Assembly (NCBI GenBank): GCA_934700895.1
Contig: CAKUXV010000001.1
Span: 124,001-188,000, forward strand
DNA: 64,000 nt
Source: an uncultured Bacilli bacterium
GTDB taxonomy: Bacteria > Bacillota_I > Bacilli_A > RFN20 > CAG-826
Reading direction: 5' to 3'
Numbering within the stretch: position 1 is the stretch's first letter; each line of letters starts with the position of its first letter. A model generated the notes under the pieces. It ran no database searches, was not told the origin of the DNA, and saw only the letters and a list, made by a program, of their open reading frames with translations. Below are positions 8,419 through 17,375 of the stretch, piece after piece. A program made the translations under genes and the position numbers.

Positions 8419-9350
8419 TTGCTAAGCCCCTCCCCCATTGGGATGAACTTTTTTACCGTAAAGAAGGATGGTCCGGTGCCGATGGCATCTATGCTTTCGT
8501 TCATCATGGGCGTTTGCTTTTCTATTTTTCGGATACCATCTTGTCTCATCTTGGATTAAACGGCCAACGAGAGGGATTTCGTTTGGCCCATAATTCGTTT
8601 GCTTCCATGGATTTAAACGGGGAAAACGCCTCGTTTCTGACCCGTTTCCCCGCCTGCATCGAAGCGGACTCCGGCTATTATTGGCTGCAAGACGGCTTCA
8701 TTAAAAAAGAAGCATTATATGTCTATGCCTTAAGGGTTGAAGACTCGAAAACCGCACGGATCCCCTTTCTTTTGAAGGGAACGGATTTGCTAAAAATCCA
8801 ACTCCCGCTCCAAGAATCTCCTTCTTTTGAAATCATCGATTCCCGATGGGGGGAAGATCTTTATTTTGGCTCGGCTTTAATCCGACACGGACATTATTAT
8901 TACGTGCTTTGCTATACGGGCGGAGCCAGGAAAAAGACGATTCTTGCCCGCACGGCGTCCCTGGATAAGCCCGATTATGAATTCCTCCAAAAAGATGGAA
9001 GGTATTCCAAAAACAATCTCCGTCCCAAAGTTTTATGCGATTTTTTGCCCGCGGAAAGCAAAATTCATTTCGCGAATAACCGTTATTTCGTGGCCTATTC
9101 CCCCTTTGGGATTTCCGAAGAAGTGTGGCTCACATCCTTTGAGAAATTAGGAGAAGAGATTCCGCCTGGAGAATGTATCTATCATTGTCCGGAGATGAAG
9201 GGGGAGGATATTGCCTACAACGCGAAAATTCAGCCCGCATTATCCACTTCCGCGCGTTTAGTGATTACCTATAACGTGAATTCCCTTTCTTCCAAGCGCG
9301 TAGAAACCACCTATTTATATCGCCCACACTTTTTGGAGGTCGAATTATGA
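8415..9350 (+). CDS. WSGADG-family propeller-like protein 2, minimal form
   Basis: The 311-residue protein is the shortest of three neighbouring paralogues and shows the core fold without additions. It has W19-SGADG-I-Y, FYFSDTI with Asp40, the mid-protein YYWLQDGFI strand shared with its neighbours, and the terminal YNAKIQP and YRPHFLEV. No signal peptide or membrane segment is present, so it should be cytoplasmic. It overlaps both neighbours by four bases (ATGA), so the three are almost certainly co-translated. The family is probably carbohydrate-active, as judged by context. I infer common descent from motif order; I could not run an alignment. Confidence 0.58.
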   Translation: MIAKPLPHWDELFYRKEGWSGADGIYAFVHHGRLLFYFSDTILSHLGLNGQREGFRLAHNSFASMDLNGENASFLTRFPACIEADSGYYWLQDGFIKKEALYVYALRVEDSKTARIPFLLKGTDLLKIQLPLQESPSFEIIDSRWGEDLYFGSALIRHGHYYYVLCYTGGARKKTILARTASLDKPDYEFLQKDGRYSKNNLRPKVLCDFLPAESKIHFANNRYFVAYSPFGISEEVWLTSFEKLGEEIPPGECIYHCPEMKGEDIAYNAKIQPALSTSARLVITYNVNSLSSKRVETTYLYRPHFLEVEL

Positions 9351-11545
9351 AATCCCCTATCTTCCCTTTATTATTCCTGTCTTCTTTGCTTTTTTCTTGC
9401 GGAACGCCTTCTAATCCTTCTTCTTCCGAAGACCCTAATTGGTTCCCGACGGAAGGGTTAAGCCCCAATGAAGGAGAACGAGTGGACTATGTCTCCAAGC
9501 CTTCTTCGTTAACGGGTTCGATGATTCGTATCCAAGAAATCTATGCCTCCAGCGAACTTTTTTCCGTGGAAAACCTCATTGACGATTCAGGAATGAGCGG
9601 AAGCGGAAGCGAACTCCAATCGCATTCGGCGGCCTCTCCTCGCGATACGATGTTTTTGTCCGATCGCGGTCAAACTAGTGGGAGCCTGATTCTAAAATTG
9701 GAAGGATTCCACCGACTCGGCCACCTCCGTTTATGGAATTTCTCTCAGGCTTCCAAATTAGACTGCGGTTCCAAAGACATTGAAATTTTCTATTCGGACG
9801 ACGGAATCCAATTTAGAAGTCTTGGGACCCACGTGTTAGATCGAGGGAACGACTCCTCAAGCCTGATCGATGGGCAACCCTATTTTGATTTTGGGGGAAT
9901 CAAAGCCCAGTTTATTCGTTTGAATGTCCTGTCCAATTATGGCGGCAACCAGTTCGGATTAAGCGAAATTCGCTTGTTTGAATACGTAGACGAAAAGAAC
10001 CCGTCCATTCAATCGTGGAAAGATGCGAATTCTCCCCTCCATTCCCCTTTATTCACGGGGACTGCTTTGGATCAAAATGGTTCCAAAGGGAAACTGAGCA
10101 ATAATCCTTATTACCAAACGAAAACCAAGAAAAATGCTTTAACCGTTCATTTAGATGGTCAGTTCGAGGTGAGCCAAGTTTCCTTTTGGAATTATAACGA
10201 CCCCACGGATTTAAACTCGGGAGTATCTTCCCTTCGTTTATTGGGTTCGGTGGATGATGTTCATTACGAAGAATGGGGGACCTATTCTCTTCCCAAGGGC
10301 ACGGGGCTTAACGCCATGCCCGTTTCATATGTAGCTTCCATCGAATCCAAGAAGGCCCAGTATCTTAAATTCGAATTCTTATCCAATTACGGGGGAGAGG
10401 GGTATGGATTAGGCGCGATTGCCTTGGAATCGGACTCTAAACCCATTTCTCGCCCCATGGTGAATTTTACGGGCCAATTCAGCTCTTATTCCTCGTGGAG
10501 TGGCGCGGACGGAGTTTTCTCGACCCGATTAGATGGATATCAAGCTATGAATGCGGAACCTTCCAAAACCATTTTCCATTTTTCGGATACCTATTATGGC
10601 GAGGTGAATCCGGTTACCAAACAACGGGTCAATAACAAGATGGTCAATAATTCGTTTGCTTATCTAGAAAACGAAAAGATGAATTTTGTCGGAAACATGG
10701 AGGGGATTCCTTTGCTAGCCACCAAAGATTCAAACCGCTCCGAAGCCGATGCGTTTTATTGGCTGGGCGATTCGTTTGTCATTAATCAAACCTATTATGT
10801 GTTTGGCCTTTATATCGCCAAAGAAGGGCCTCTTGGATTTAACCAAGTGGGGGAAGACCTCTTTGCTTTCGATATCCAAGAAGGCCAAGTGGATTTTGCC
10901 TCCAAACGCTTAATCTACGACACATCCACGAATCATCTTTCTTATTTTGACTCAGCCAATCAATTATCGGTGATTTTGGGTTCAGGAGTTTTTGAAAACA
11001 CCATCCAATCCGGCGCGTTAAATCCAGACGGGTACGTCTATATTTACGGATATCGCGACGACAAGAAAATCGCCAATTCGCGTTCTTTGGTCGTGGCTAG
11101 GGTCCGCCAAGCAGAGGTGGAGAATTATTCTTCTTACCGTTATTGGGATGGGGCGAACTGGGTGGAAGATATCTCTAAGCTTGCCCCGTTAACGGACCAC
11201 GGGAATGTGTCCTGCGAATTGTCGGTATCGGAAATCAACGATAAAACTTCGCCCTATTATGGGAAATACATCCTTGTTTATCAGGATGCGACGATTGGCA
11301 AAGATGTCTGTTACCGCCTTTCTTCTTCTCCCTTTGGCTTATTCGATGAAAAGAAAGTGTTATACCATTGCGAAGAATCGACTTTGATGAACGGGGTGTC
11401 CCAATATAACGCGAAGGCCCATCCTGTTTTAAGCCGTAATGGCTCGATTGTCGTTTCCTATAACCTCAACGAATCCACCTTTGGAATGAATGGTAAAAAC
11501 GGGGACATTTATCATCCTCGTTTCGTGGAGTTTAATCTCCTATAA
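9347..11545 (+). CDS. WSGADG-family lipoprotein with two discoidin-like domains
   Basis: The 732-residue protein starts with a lipoprotein signal; lipobox LLFSC gives Cys18. A Ser/Pro linker follows, then two F5/8 type C (discoidin-like) carbohydrate-binding domains at about 55-215 and 225-370, both with the LRL/VSFWNY and FLSNYGG signatures. The C-terminal core repeats its two upstream neighbours: W384-SGADG-V-F, HFSDTYYGE with Asp414, YWLGDSFV, YNAKAHPVL and YHPRFVEF. It should work on the outer face of the membrane on an extracellular glycan, while paralogues 1 and 2 act inside. It is the last gene of the operon; an AT-rich gap with a palindrome follows. Confidence 0.68.
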   Translation: MKSPIFPLLFLSSLLFSCGTPSNPSSSEDPNWFPTEGLSPNEGERVDYVSKPSSLTGSMIRIQEIYASSELFSVENLIDDSGMSGSGSELQSHSAASPRDTMFLSDRGQTSGSLILKLEGFHRLGHLRLWNFSQASKLDCGSKDIEIFYSDDGIQFRSLGTHVLDRGNDSSSLIDGQPYFDFGGIKAQFIRLNVLSNYGGNQFGLSEIRLFEYVDEKNPSIQSWKDANSPLHSPLFTGTALDQNGSKGKLSNNPYYQTKTKKNALTVHLDGQFEVSQVSFWNYNDPTDLNSGVSSLRLLGSVDDVHYEEWGTYSLPKGTGLNAMPVSYVASIESKKAQYLKFEFLSNYGGEGYGLGAIALESDSKPISRPMVNFTGQFSSYSSWSGADGVFSTRLDGYQAMNAEPSKTIFHFSDTYYGEVNPVTKQRVNNKMVNNSFAYLENEKMNFVGNMEGIPLLATKDSNRSEADAFYWLGDSFVINQTYYVFGLYIAKEGPLGFNQVGEDLFAFDIQEGQVDFASKRLIYDTSTNHLSYFDSANQLSVILGSGVFENTIQSGALNPDGYVYIYGYRDDKKIANSRSLVVARVRQAEVENYSSYRYWDGANWVEDISKLAPLTDHGNVSCELSVSEINDKTSPYYGKYILVYQDATIGKDVCYRLSSSPFGLFDEKKVLYHCEESTLMNGVSQYNAKAHPVLSRNGSIVVSYNLNESTFGMNGKNGDIYHPRFVEFNLL

Positions 11546-11895
11546 CCCAGTTAACTTCAATGTCTACTTCAAAGTTACTTCAAAACAACAGGGAAGTGAT
11601 TTTAGAGTCTTTTATTGGATAAAACTATTCCTTATTTTTATTCCACAATTTTTTCCTTGGTTTATTCCTCATTTTATTCCTTAGTGAATAAGAAAAAATA
11701 AGGGCCAAAACGCGATAAGAAGCACTGGAACAATATCGGGAATTTTTGGTTTGCCATGGATTTTTATACTGCCTAAGTCTATCTCGTCAAAAACCTAAAA
11801 ACGAAAGCAACTCACAATTTTACTAAATTTAGTATTTTTGTGAGTTCTTTGACTTTCAAACCCGTCAATGTTCGCAACTAAGAGAGGAACAATCC
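11546..11895. other. AT-rich intergenic gap between convergent operons
   Basis: This 350-base gap separates the end of the WSGADG operon from the end of the NUDIX gene. I see no coding potential that I trust; the one short reading frame here is low in complexity (FFPWFIPHFIP) and has no ribosome site. The only structure is the palindrome at 11809-11846, listed separately. Confidence 0.6.
11809..11846. terminator. Palindrome between convergent genes, possible two-way terminator
   Basis: The outer arms AACTCACAA and TTGTGAGTT are perfect complements, and the inner core TACTAAATTTAGTA is itself a palindrome with exactly the same centre. Three T-T mismatches separate the two stems. Its place between two converging operons fits a bidirectional terminator, although the flanking T-runs are weak. 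A protein-binding site is the alternative. Confidence 0.5.
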
Positions 11896-12360
11896 TTAGA
11901 ATTTCCCGTCCTTGATGGCTTGTTTTAAATCTTTTAAGACCTGCTGATTTCGCGGGGTGAGTTTAGAAGGAAGATGATCCAAAGAATAGTAGGCTAAACC
12001 CGTCACCTCTTCCTTTTGAAGAATCTCGTCCCCTTGAACTTTTCGCGTTAAATAGAAGATATCAACCCCAGATACTTCGTCGCCATTGGGATAACGGTGA
12101 TAAGTAAGGGGACCGCTATAAACGCCAAATAGAACGGGGTCGATCGCATCCAAACCTGTTTCTTCTTTTAATTCCCGCTTCGCAGCTTCCATGGCTTCTT
12201 CATTCCATTCAATGGATCCGCCAGGAAAATCAAAATACCCATCGTCTTCCCGCGTTTCGAGGAGGACTTCATTTTTATCGTTGAGAACAATCATCACGGA
12301 GAAGGCCGCAACGATTCCCTTATGTCCCACGTATTTACGGATTTCTGAAATATAGCCCAT
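11896..12360 (-). CDS. NUDIX hydrolase
   Basis: The 154-residue protein has a complete Nudix box: GGSIEWNEEAMEAAKRELKE followed by ETGLD, with the REL and EE metal-binding residues in place. It hydrolyses a nucleoside diphosphate linked to another group; the substrate is not predictable, with nucleotide sugars or oxidised nucleotides as options. It starts two bases after the phosphosugar mutase stop, with a GGATG-type ribosome site inside the mutase end, so the two genes form one transcript. The pairing with a mutase makes a nucleotide-sugar or housekeeping role plausible. Confidence 0.88.
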   Translation of the reverse strand: MGYISEIRKYVGHKGIVAAFSVMIVLNDKNEVLLETREDDGYFDFPGGSIEWNEEAMEAAKRELKEETGLDAIDPVLFGVYSGPLTYHRYPNGDEVSGVDIFYLTRKVQGDEILQKEEVTGLAYYSLDHLPSKLTPRNQQVLKDLKQAIKDGKF

Positions 12361-12362
12361 AT

Positions 12363-14042
12363 TTAAAGCATCCTTTCGATTTGTTCTTTCATTGCCTTTT
12401 TCTTATTCTCGATGCCTTGGCTATCTTTTCCAACAATCGAGAAATAGATTTTGATCTTGGGTTCGGTGCCAGAAGGCCGCAACACCAAGGTCGAACCGTC
12501 TTCCAAGAAATATTTGATGACGTTGGAAGAAGGAAGACCGTCGATGCCAGGTAAATAATCCTTCATCGTTTTCACGGGAATCGAGGCAAAAGAAGAAGGA
12601 GAATGGGTCCGGAATTCCTCCATGATGCCCACCATCTTATGGAATCCTGCTTCCCCATCGAATTCATAAGAAGCCAGGCTATTGGAACGATATCCATAAC
12701 GGGCATAGATGCCTTCTAACACCTCGAATAACGTTTGGCCTTTCTCTAAATAATAGGCCGTCATCTCCGCGGTGAGCATGCAGGCGGCCACCGCGTCTTT
12801 GTCACGGACGTAGGTGCCTGCTAAACACCCGTAGGATTCTTCAAAACCAAATAGGAACGAAGACGCCTTGCCTTCTTTTTCGAGCAACGCGATTTGCTCC
12901 CCAATGAATTTAAATCCGGTGAGGACGTTGATCGTTTTCACGTGATAGGCGGAAGCGATTTGATCGGCTAAATCCGTCGTGACGATCGTTTTAATCATTA
13001 CGGGGTCGGTTGGCATGGTTCCTAATTCGCTTCTACGTTCCAAAATATATTGGAAGAGCAATAAACCAAGTTCATTTCCGGTGACTAGCGGATATTCGCC
13101 TTGTTTGTTTCTAACTGCAATGCCAATCCGGTCGCAGTCGGGGTCGGTGGCCATCACTAAATCGGCGCCCGTACGCTTTCCTTCTTCTAATCCGAGTTGC
13201 ATCGCTTCCACGATTTCGGGATTGGGATAGGGACAGGTGGTGAAATATCCATCGGGATTTTCTTGTTGTTTTACAACGTGAACATCCTTAAATCCCATTT
13301 CATCGAGTACCCGGGTCACGGGTTTTAACCCCGATCCGTGGAGAGGGGTATATACGATAGAAATTTTCTTTGTCTTGATGTCTTTGCCCCACAAGGACAA
13401 GGATTCCACGCGCTTTACGAACGCGTCATAACAATCTGGACCGATATCTTCAAGGAGTCCCTTTTCCCGTGCCTCCTTTTCATCCACGGACAAGATATCT
13501 TCGAAGGGGTCAACGGATTCGATGAGACTTAAGATTTCTTCCGCGGCAACGGTCGTGATTTGGCATCCATCCGGTCCATAAACCTTATATCCGTTATAGA
13601 TGCTTGGATTATGACTCGCGGTGATCATGACTCCGCTGGAGCAATGGTAATAACGCGTAGCAAAGGACAAACAGGGGACAGGCATCAAGGTGGGGTATAA
13701 GTGCACCTTAATTCCGTTCCCGGCGAATACCTTGGATGCAGTTAGGGCAAATAAATCACTTTTGATCCGGGAATCATAGGAGATAGCAACGCTCCGATTC
13801 CCTTCGTCGAAGTGCTTTTTAATATATATAGATAAACCTTGAGTGGCTTTGGCAACTGTGTAGATGTTCATGCGGTTAGTTCCGGCTCCGATCTTGCCGC
13901 GTAGTCCGCCGGTGCCAAAGGCAAGGTCGCGGTAGAACGCATCGCTTTTGGCCGCCGCGTCCATCGTTAAAAGCTCTTGTTCTAAATCGGAATCCCCTTT
14001 GGCTTTATTCAGCCAGAGGTCGTATTTTTGCTCGATATCCAT
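12363..14042 (-). CDS. pgcA: Phospho-sugar mutase (phosphoglucomutase/phosphomannomutase)
   Basis: The 559-residue cytoplasmic enzyme moves phosphate between C1 and C6 of hexoses, supplying glucose 1-phosphate or mannose 1-phosphate for envelope sugars. All four family motifs are visible: the phosphoserine loop TASHNP with Ser143, the Mg-binding DPDCDR near residue 300, the sugar-binding GFEESYG near 400, and the phosphate-binding RPSGTEPK near the C-terminus. Length matches the PgcA/PGM2-type enzymes of Bacillota. The ribosome site GAGGAAA precedes the ATG. It is upstream of and probably co-transcribed with the NUDIX gene. Confidence 0.92.
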   Translation of the reverse strand: MDIEQKYDLWLNKAKGDSDLEQELLTMDAAAKSDAFYRDLAFGTGGLRGKIGAGTNRMNIYTVAKATQGLSIYIKKHFDEGNRSVAISYDSRIKSDLFALTASKVFAGNGIKVHLYPTLMPVPCLSFATRYYHCSSGVMITASHNPSIYNGYKVYGPDGCQITTVAAEEILSLIESVDPFEDILSVDEKEAREKGLLEDIGPDCYDAFVKRVESLSLWGKDIKTKKISIVYTPLHGSGLKPVTRVLDEMGFKDVHVVKQQENPDGYFTTCPYPNPEIVEAMQLGLEEGKRTGADLVMATDPDCDRIGIAVRNKQGEYPLVTGNELGLLLFQYILERRSELGTMPTDPVMIKTIVTTDLADQIASAYHVKTINVLTGFKFIGEQIALLEKEGKASSFLFGFEESYGCLAGTYVRDKDAVAACMLTAEMTAYYLEKGQTLFEVLEGIYARYGYRSNSLASYEFDGEAGFHKMVGIMEEFRTHSPSSFASIPVKTMKDYLPGIDGLPSSNVIKYFLEDGSTLVLRPSGTEPKIKIYFSIVGKDSQGIENKKKAMKEQIERML

Positions 14043-14171
14043 AGTGATTTCCTCGATGGAATCATTTTAAAACGGAAGAAGAGGAAAAAGCCAAATAAAC
14101 CATTACTTTTGAATGGTTCTATAAAATAGGCGCAAATTCTTTTTTTCGGTCTCAAATTTTTACGGTCTTTT

Positions 14172-14185
14172 TGGAAGCGCTTTCC
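14172..14185 (+). promoter_or_regulatory. LacI/CcpA-type operator-like palindrome before the InlB-repeat protein
   Basis: TGGAAGCGCTTTCC fits the catabolite-responsive-element pattern TGNAANCGNWNNCA except at the last base. It lies over the -35 region of a likely promoter whose -10 is TAAAAT at 14205-14210, so bound repressor should block transcription of the gene at 14302. Similar sites occur at 17320 and 21433. Confidence 0.6.
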
Positions 14186-14301
14186 TGTCGCGAATTTCTC
14201 GCACTAAAATGAAACCATAGCAAGGCCCATTTTTTGCGTGTAGGAGTCGACTCGTTATGTAGCGGCTCCCTAGCAGAAGTAGCCATGCAAAGGAGAAATA
14301 A

Positions 14302-15993
14302 ATGAAGATCAATAGCAAAAAGACTCTTCTCGTCCTCGCCGCGGTTGCCCTCGTTGGAGGCACTTTCACGGCGGTGGCCCTCACCAAAGAGAGTGGCTTT
14401 TCCGTTTCCGCTGCCGAAGATGAGAATACCATCTGGAAACACTATGCTGCGGTAGCACCCGATTTTGACAAGAAGCAATTCGGCTCCAAGGAATTCTGGG
14501 CTAACTGTTCCGAAATCGGAACCCATGTTTTTGAGAAGCCGACAATTGGCAAAATCCAAGAAGGCGGCGATTTCAGCAAAACGGATTACTTCAAAGAATT
14601 AACCCCCGCGGATGACCGTTATGTTCCCTATGAATACACGGTCGCATTTGATTCCAATGGTGCGGCGGCGATTGAGTCCGTCACGGTTGGCTACGGCAAG
14701 ACCTTAACGGCCCCGACCACCCCGACCCGTGCGGAGGATGCTTATTACAAGTCCTATACCTTTGATGCTTGGTATGTGAATGGCAAAGCCTTTGACTTCA
14801 CCAAGGACACCATCAAAGAAAGCGTCACCCTTACTGCTGGTTGGAAATACGGCGATAAGAAGTTTGATGAAGTAACGTTGATGAAGGACAACATGACATT
14901 CGGCGAAAAATCCGCATTCACGAGTTTCAGTGGCGCTTTTGATCAAATGGCTTATGAAAGTGGCAAGGTTAATCAGGAAAAGAAAGCGCAATATATTGAG
15001 GAATTTGGCGGAGCGGATCGCGAAAAAGATGGCGTCTTTTTCACCACTAACGGCGGAACTTCCGAAGGGGCTACCACCCCGGTTTCTCTTCCTAAGATTA
15101 ACTTTAAAGAGAAATTAGCGGGTGGAAAAATTATGTCGATGGAATTTGGTGGCCGTACGGATGGCTGCAAAATCTCATATTCGGGATATCAAATTTTCGC
15201 TTGCTCCGGCCATTATATCTATAACCTTACTCGCGCCAAAGCGTATTTCTACATGGCGGGGGATATTGTTAAGGTTCGTTTTGTTGATAGCACGAGCGTT
15301 GGTAGCGGCGATATTTATTCTTGCGCGGAAAAAACTTTTGATTTAACGGAAGATGTTGCTACGGGAACGGCTGCATTTACTTTCGATGCTTTTGTTAATC
15401 AATTCAATCGTCATTTCTGGCTCGGGCATCCACGCATCGTGACTAGTGAATATAACTTCCTTGATTTTTCAGGAAAAGAACACGTTACAGTTGAAAATGG
15501 TGCTTTAAAAACCAGAGCGGAAAAAGACGCCGAAAGTTATGCGCCATATGGCCAATGGAAGGATACGGTTGCTCCATCCTTTGACGGTATTGGTGTATTT
15601 GGAAACTCGACATCGAAACCCTTGATAGTTCACTACGATAAAATCGATTTCAACGCCCTATTCAACAAAGGCATGGGTCTTCGTTTTACTTTGGGCGGTT
15701 GGAATGGCCAAGAACAATTAAAGTTCGGCGAAATGACATTTGGCACCAGCGGAGTGAAGCCGGGGAATCCCACCAGCCACACCAGAGACACCATTGTGGA
15801 TACTTGGTCCAATTTCCAAATGGAAATCACCAAGGTTGGGATGCGTGTTGTTAACCACTTCGAAAAGACTGAGACCGTGGTCACTTTAACTGCTGATCAG
15901 CTTTCTGGAAAAGAGGGGTTAACGTTTACAATTGGCAGCGCCTCGAACAATCATTTCTTCTACATTTCCAACATGAAAGCCTTCCACGCCTAA
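14302..15993 (+). CDS. Secreted protein with an InlB-type repeat, function unknown
   Basis: The 563-residue protein has a Sec signal (about 1-37: KINSKKTLLVL core and an ALTKESGFSVSAAE cleavage region) and no lipobox cysteine. One Listeria-Bacteroides (InlB B) repeat lies at about 112-176 (VAFDSNG, YTFDAWYVNGKAFD, TLTAGW). The remainder, about 190-563, is beta-rich and looks like two jelly-roll carbohydrate-binding-like lobes, but I do not recognise a family. No cell-wall sorting motif is seen, so it may be released or held by the repeat. The start has an AAGGAG site. It is a single-gene unit with operator-like and terminator sequences, implying separate control. Confidence 0.7.
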   Translation: MKINSKKTLLVLAAVALVGGTFTAVALTKESGFSVSAAEDENTIWKHYAAVAPDFDKKQFGSKEFWANCSEIGTHVFEKPTIGKIQEGGDFSKTDYFKELTPADDRYVPYEYTVAFDSNGAAAIESVTVGYGKTLTAPTTPTRAEDAYYKSYTFDAWYVNGKAFDFTKDTIKESVTLTAGWKYGDKKFDEVTLMKDNMTFGEKSAFTSFSGAFDQMAYESGKVNQEKKAQYIEEFGGADREKDGVFFTTNGGTSEGATTPVSLPKINFKEKLAGGKIMSMEFGGRTDGCKISYSGYQIFACSGHYIYNLTRAKAYFYMAGDIVKVRFVDSTSVGSGDIYSCAEKTFDLTEDVATGTAAFTFDAFVNQFNRHFWLGHPRIVTSEYNFLDFSGKEHVTVENGALKTRAEKDAESYAPYGQWKDTVAPSFDGIGVFGNSTSKPLIVHYDKIDFNALFNKGMGLRFTLGGWNGQEQLKFGEMTFGTSGVKPGNPTSHTRDTIVDTWSNFQMEITKVGMRVVNHFEKTETVVTLTADQLSGKEGLTFTIGSASNNHFFYISNMKAFHA

Positions 15994-16014
15994 TCAGCGT
16001 TCCTAAGGTCTATC

Positions 16015-16040
16015 AGGCGCGGGTCACCCTGCGCCTTTTT
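16015..16040 (+). terminator. Intrinsic terminator after the InlB-repeat protein
   Basis: A near-perfect hairpin of nine pairs (AGGCGC-GGG and CCC-TGCGCCT with one G-U) has a four-base loop and is followed by a T-run. It lies 22 bases after the stop codon. Confidence 0.88.
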
Positions 16041-16125
16041 CTATCCCCATTCGATATATCGATAATAAAATACCGAAATGATGGATTATCCCCTACAATG
16101 TAGATGCTTTGAAAGGAGATCAATC

Positions 16126-17151
16126 ATGGAAAAGATCAAAGTCGTCCAATATGGCTGCGGTAAAATGAGCCGTTGGATTGTCCGCTACCTCGTCGATAAA
16201 GGTGCCGAAATCGTCGGAGCTATCGATGTTAATCCCGAGATTGTGGGAAAAGACCTTGGAGAAGTGTCTGGCTTAGACCATAAGCTCAACGTCATCGTCA
16301 GCAATAACGCGGATGAAGTACTCGATAACTGCGATCCCGATATCGCAATCGTCACCTTGTTCAGCTTCGTGGAAGACTGCTTCCCCCATTTCATGAAATG
16401 CTTGGAACGTGGCATCAACGTCATCACCACCTGCGAAGAGATGACCTATGCTAGAACCACGAACCCCCATTTAGCCAATATCCTGGATAAGACGGCCAAA
16501 GACAATTGCTGCACGATTGTTGGAAGTGGCATGGAAGATGTCTTCTGGGTCAATATGGTGGCTTTGGCTGCAAGCGCTTGCCACAAGATCGAGCGCATCG
16601 AAGGCGCAGTCTCCTATAACGTGGAAGACTATGGCCTAGCGTTAGCGGAAGCCCATGGAGTCGGTCTAACCCCCGAAGAATTCGAAAAGACTTTAGCCCA
16701 TCCCAAGGAAACCGTTCCTAGCTATGTTTGGAATAGCAACGAAGCCCTCGCAGAGAAACTTGGCTTATCCATTTTGTCGATGGAACAGCACGCGGAACCT
16801 TATTTTGAAGATCACGATGTGGAATCCAAAACCATGGGACGCGTCTTGAAGAAAGGCGAATGCATCGGGATGGCCGCGGTTGTGACAACGAAAACCCATC
16901 AAGGCATTGAAATCGTGACCAAATGCATCGGCAAGGTCTATGGACCTGATGATGGGGATATGTGCGACTGGAAATTCATGGGCGAACCCAACGTCGAATA
17001 TCACGTGGTGAAACCCGCGACGATTGAGCATACCTGCGCGACGATTGTGAACCGTATTCCCTCGGTTTTGATGGCGCCTCTAGGTCTTGTGACCCTCGAT
17101 CAACTCGAAACCTCCTCCTATCTCCCCTATCCGATGCGGATTCCAGAATAA
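16126..17151 (+). CDS. NAD(P)-dependent 2,4-diaminopentanoate dehydrogenase-like enzyme
   Basis: The 341-residue protein has an N-terminal Rossmann fold ([17 protein letters not shown], about 5-21) and a C-terminal domain of the DapB/Ord-like type ([12 protein letters not shown] near 140, [12 protein letters not shown] near 165). Relatives reduce or deaminate diamino acids, as in the ornithine-fermentation step at 2,4-diaminopentanoate. No other gene of that pathway is visible here, so the substrate remains open. I chose the ATG at 16126 because AAAGGAGA lies just upstream; a longer frame from 16078 would run through the promoter (-10 TACAAT at 16094-16099). It is monocistronic, closed by a terminator. 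Confidence 0.75.
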   Translation: MEKIKVVQYGCGKMSRWIVRYLVDKGAEIVGAIDVNPEIVGKDLGEVSGLDHKLNVIVSNNADEVLDNCDPDIAIVTLFSFVEDCFPHFMKCLERGINVITTCEEMTYARTTNPHLANILDKTAKDNCCTIVGSGMEDVFWVNMVALAASACHKIERIEGAVSYNVEDYGLALAEAHGVGLTPEEFEKTLAHPKETVPSYVWNSNEALAEKLGLSILSMEQHAEPYFEDHDVESKTMGRVLKKGECIGMAAVVTTKTHQGIEIVTKCIGKVYGPDDGDMCDWKFMGEPNVEYHVVKPATIEHTCATIVNRIPSVLMAPLGLVTLDQLETSSYLPYPMRIPE

Positions 17152-17170
17152 GTAGCAAAGATAATACTTG

Positions 17171-17199
17171 GGCCTGCCGCGAATTGCGATGGGCCTTTT
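17171..17199 (+). terminator. Intrinsic terminator after the dehydrogenase
   Basis: The arms GGCCTGCCGC and GCGATGGGCC pair at nine of ten positions, counting two G-U pairs, with a GAATT loop and TTTT after. It starts 20 bases past the stop. Confidence 0.75.
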
Positions 17200-17319
17200 C
17201 TATGGATGCGCGAAAAAGACCAATTAGTTTAAAAAATGCTATATTTTGAAGTCTTGTATGCGATGCTGCTGGGACGGCAGGTCAAAAAAGTATAAGAATC
17301 TGTAAAAATTAACATTCTA

Positions 17320-17346
17320 GTAAACCGCTTACATGTACCTTAAAAT
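17320..17346 (+). promoter_or_regulatory. Operator-like palindrome and -10 box before the MsmX-like ATPase
   Basis: GTAAACCGCTTACA at 17320-17333 (TGTAAGCGGTTTAC on the other strand) is an imperfect palindrome of the LacI/CcpA kind. TAAAAT at 17341-17346 is a plausible -10, with the palindrome over the -35 position. This arrangement copies that at 14172. The surrounding 17200-17375 region holds no gene that I can see. Confidence 0.55.
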
Positions 17347-17375
17347 GAACGAAGTTAATCCTTTGGAGTCTAGCG

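Noticed and set aside
14244..14253. GAGTCGACTC palindrome in the leader of the InlB-repeat gene
   Set aside because: A ten-base palindrome is short and lies downstream of the promoter without a matching site elsewhere; not enough to call an operator.
16078..16125. Upstream extension of the diaminopentanoate-dehydrogenase-like gene
   Set aside because: It runs through the probable -10 box; the start at 16126 has an AAAGGAGA site.
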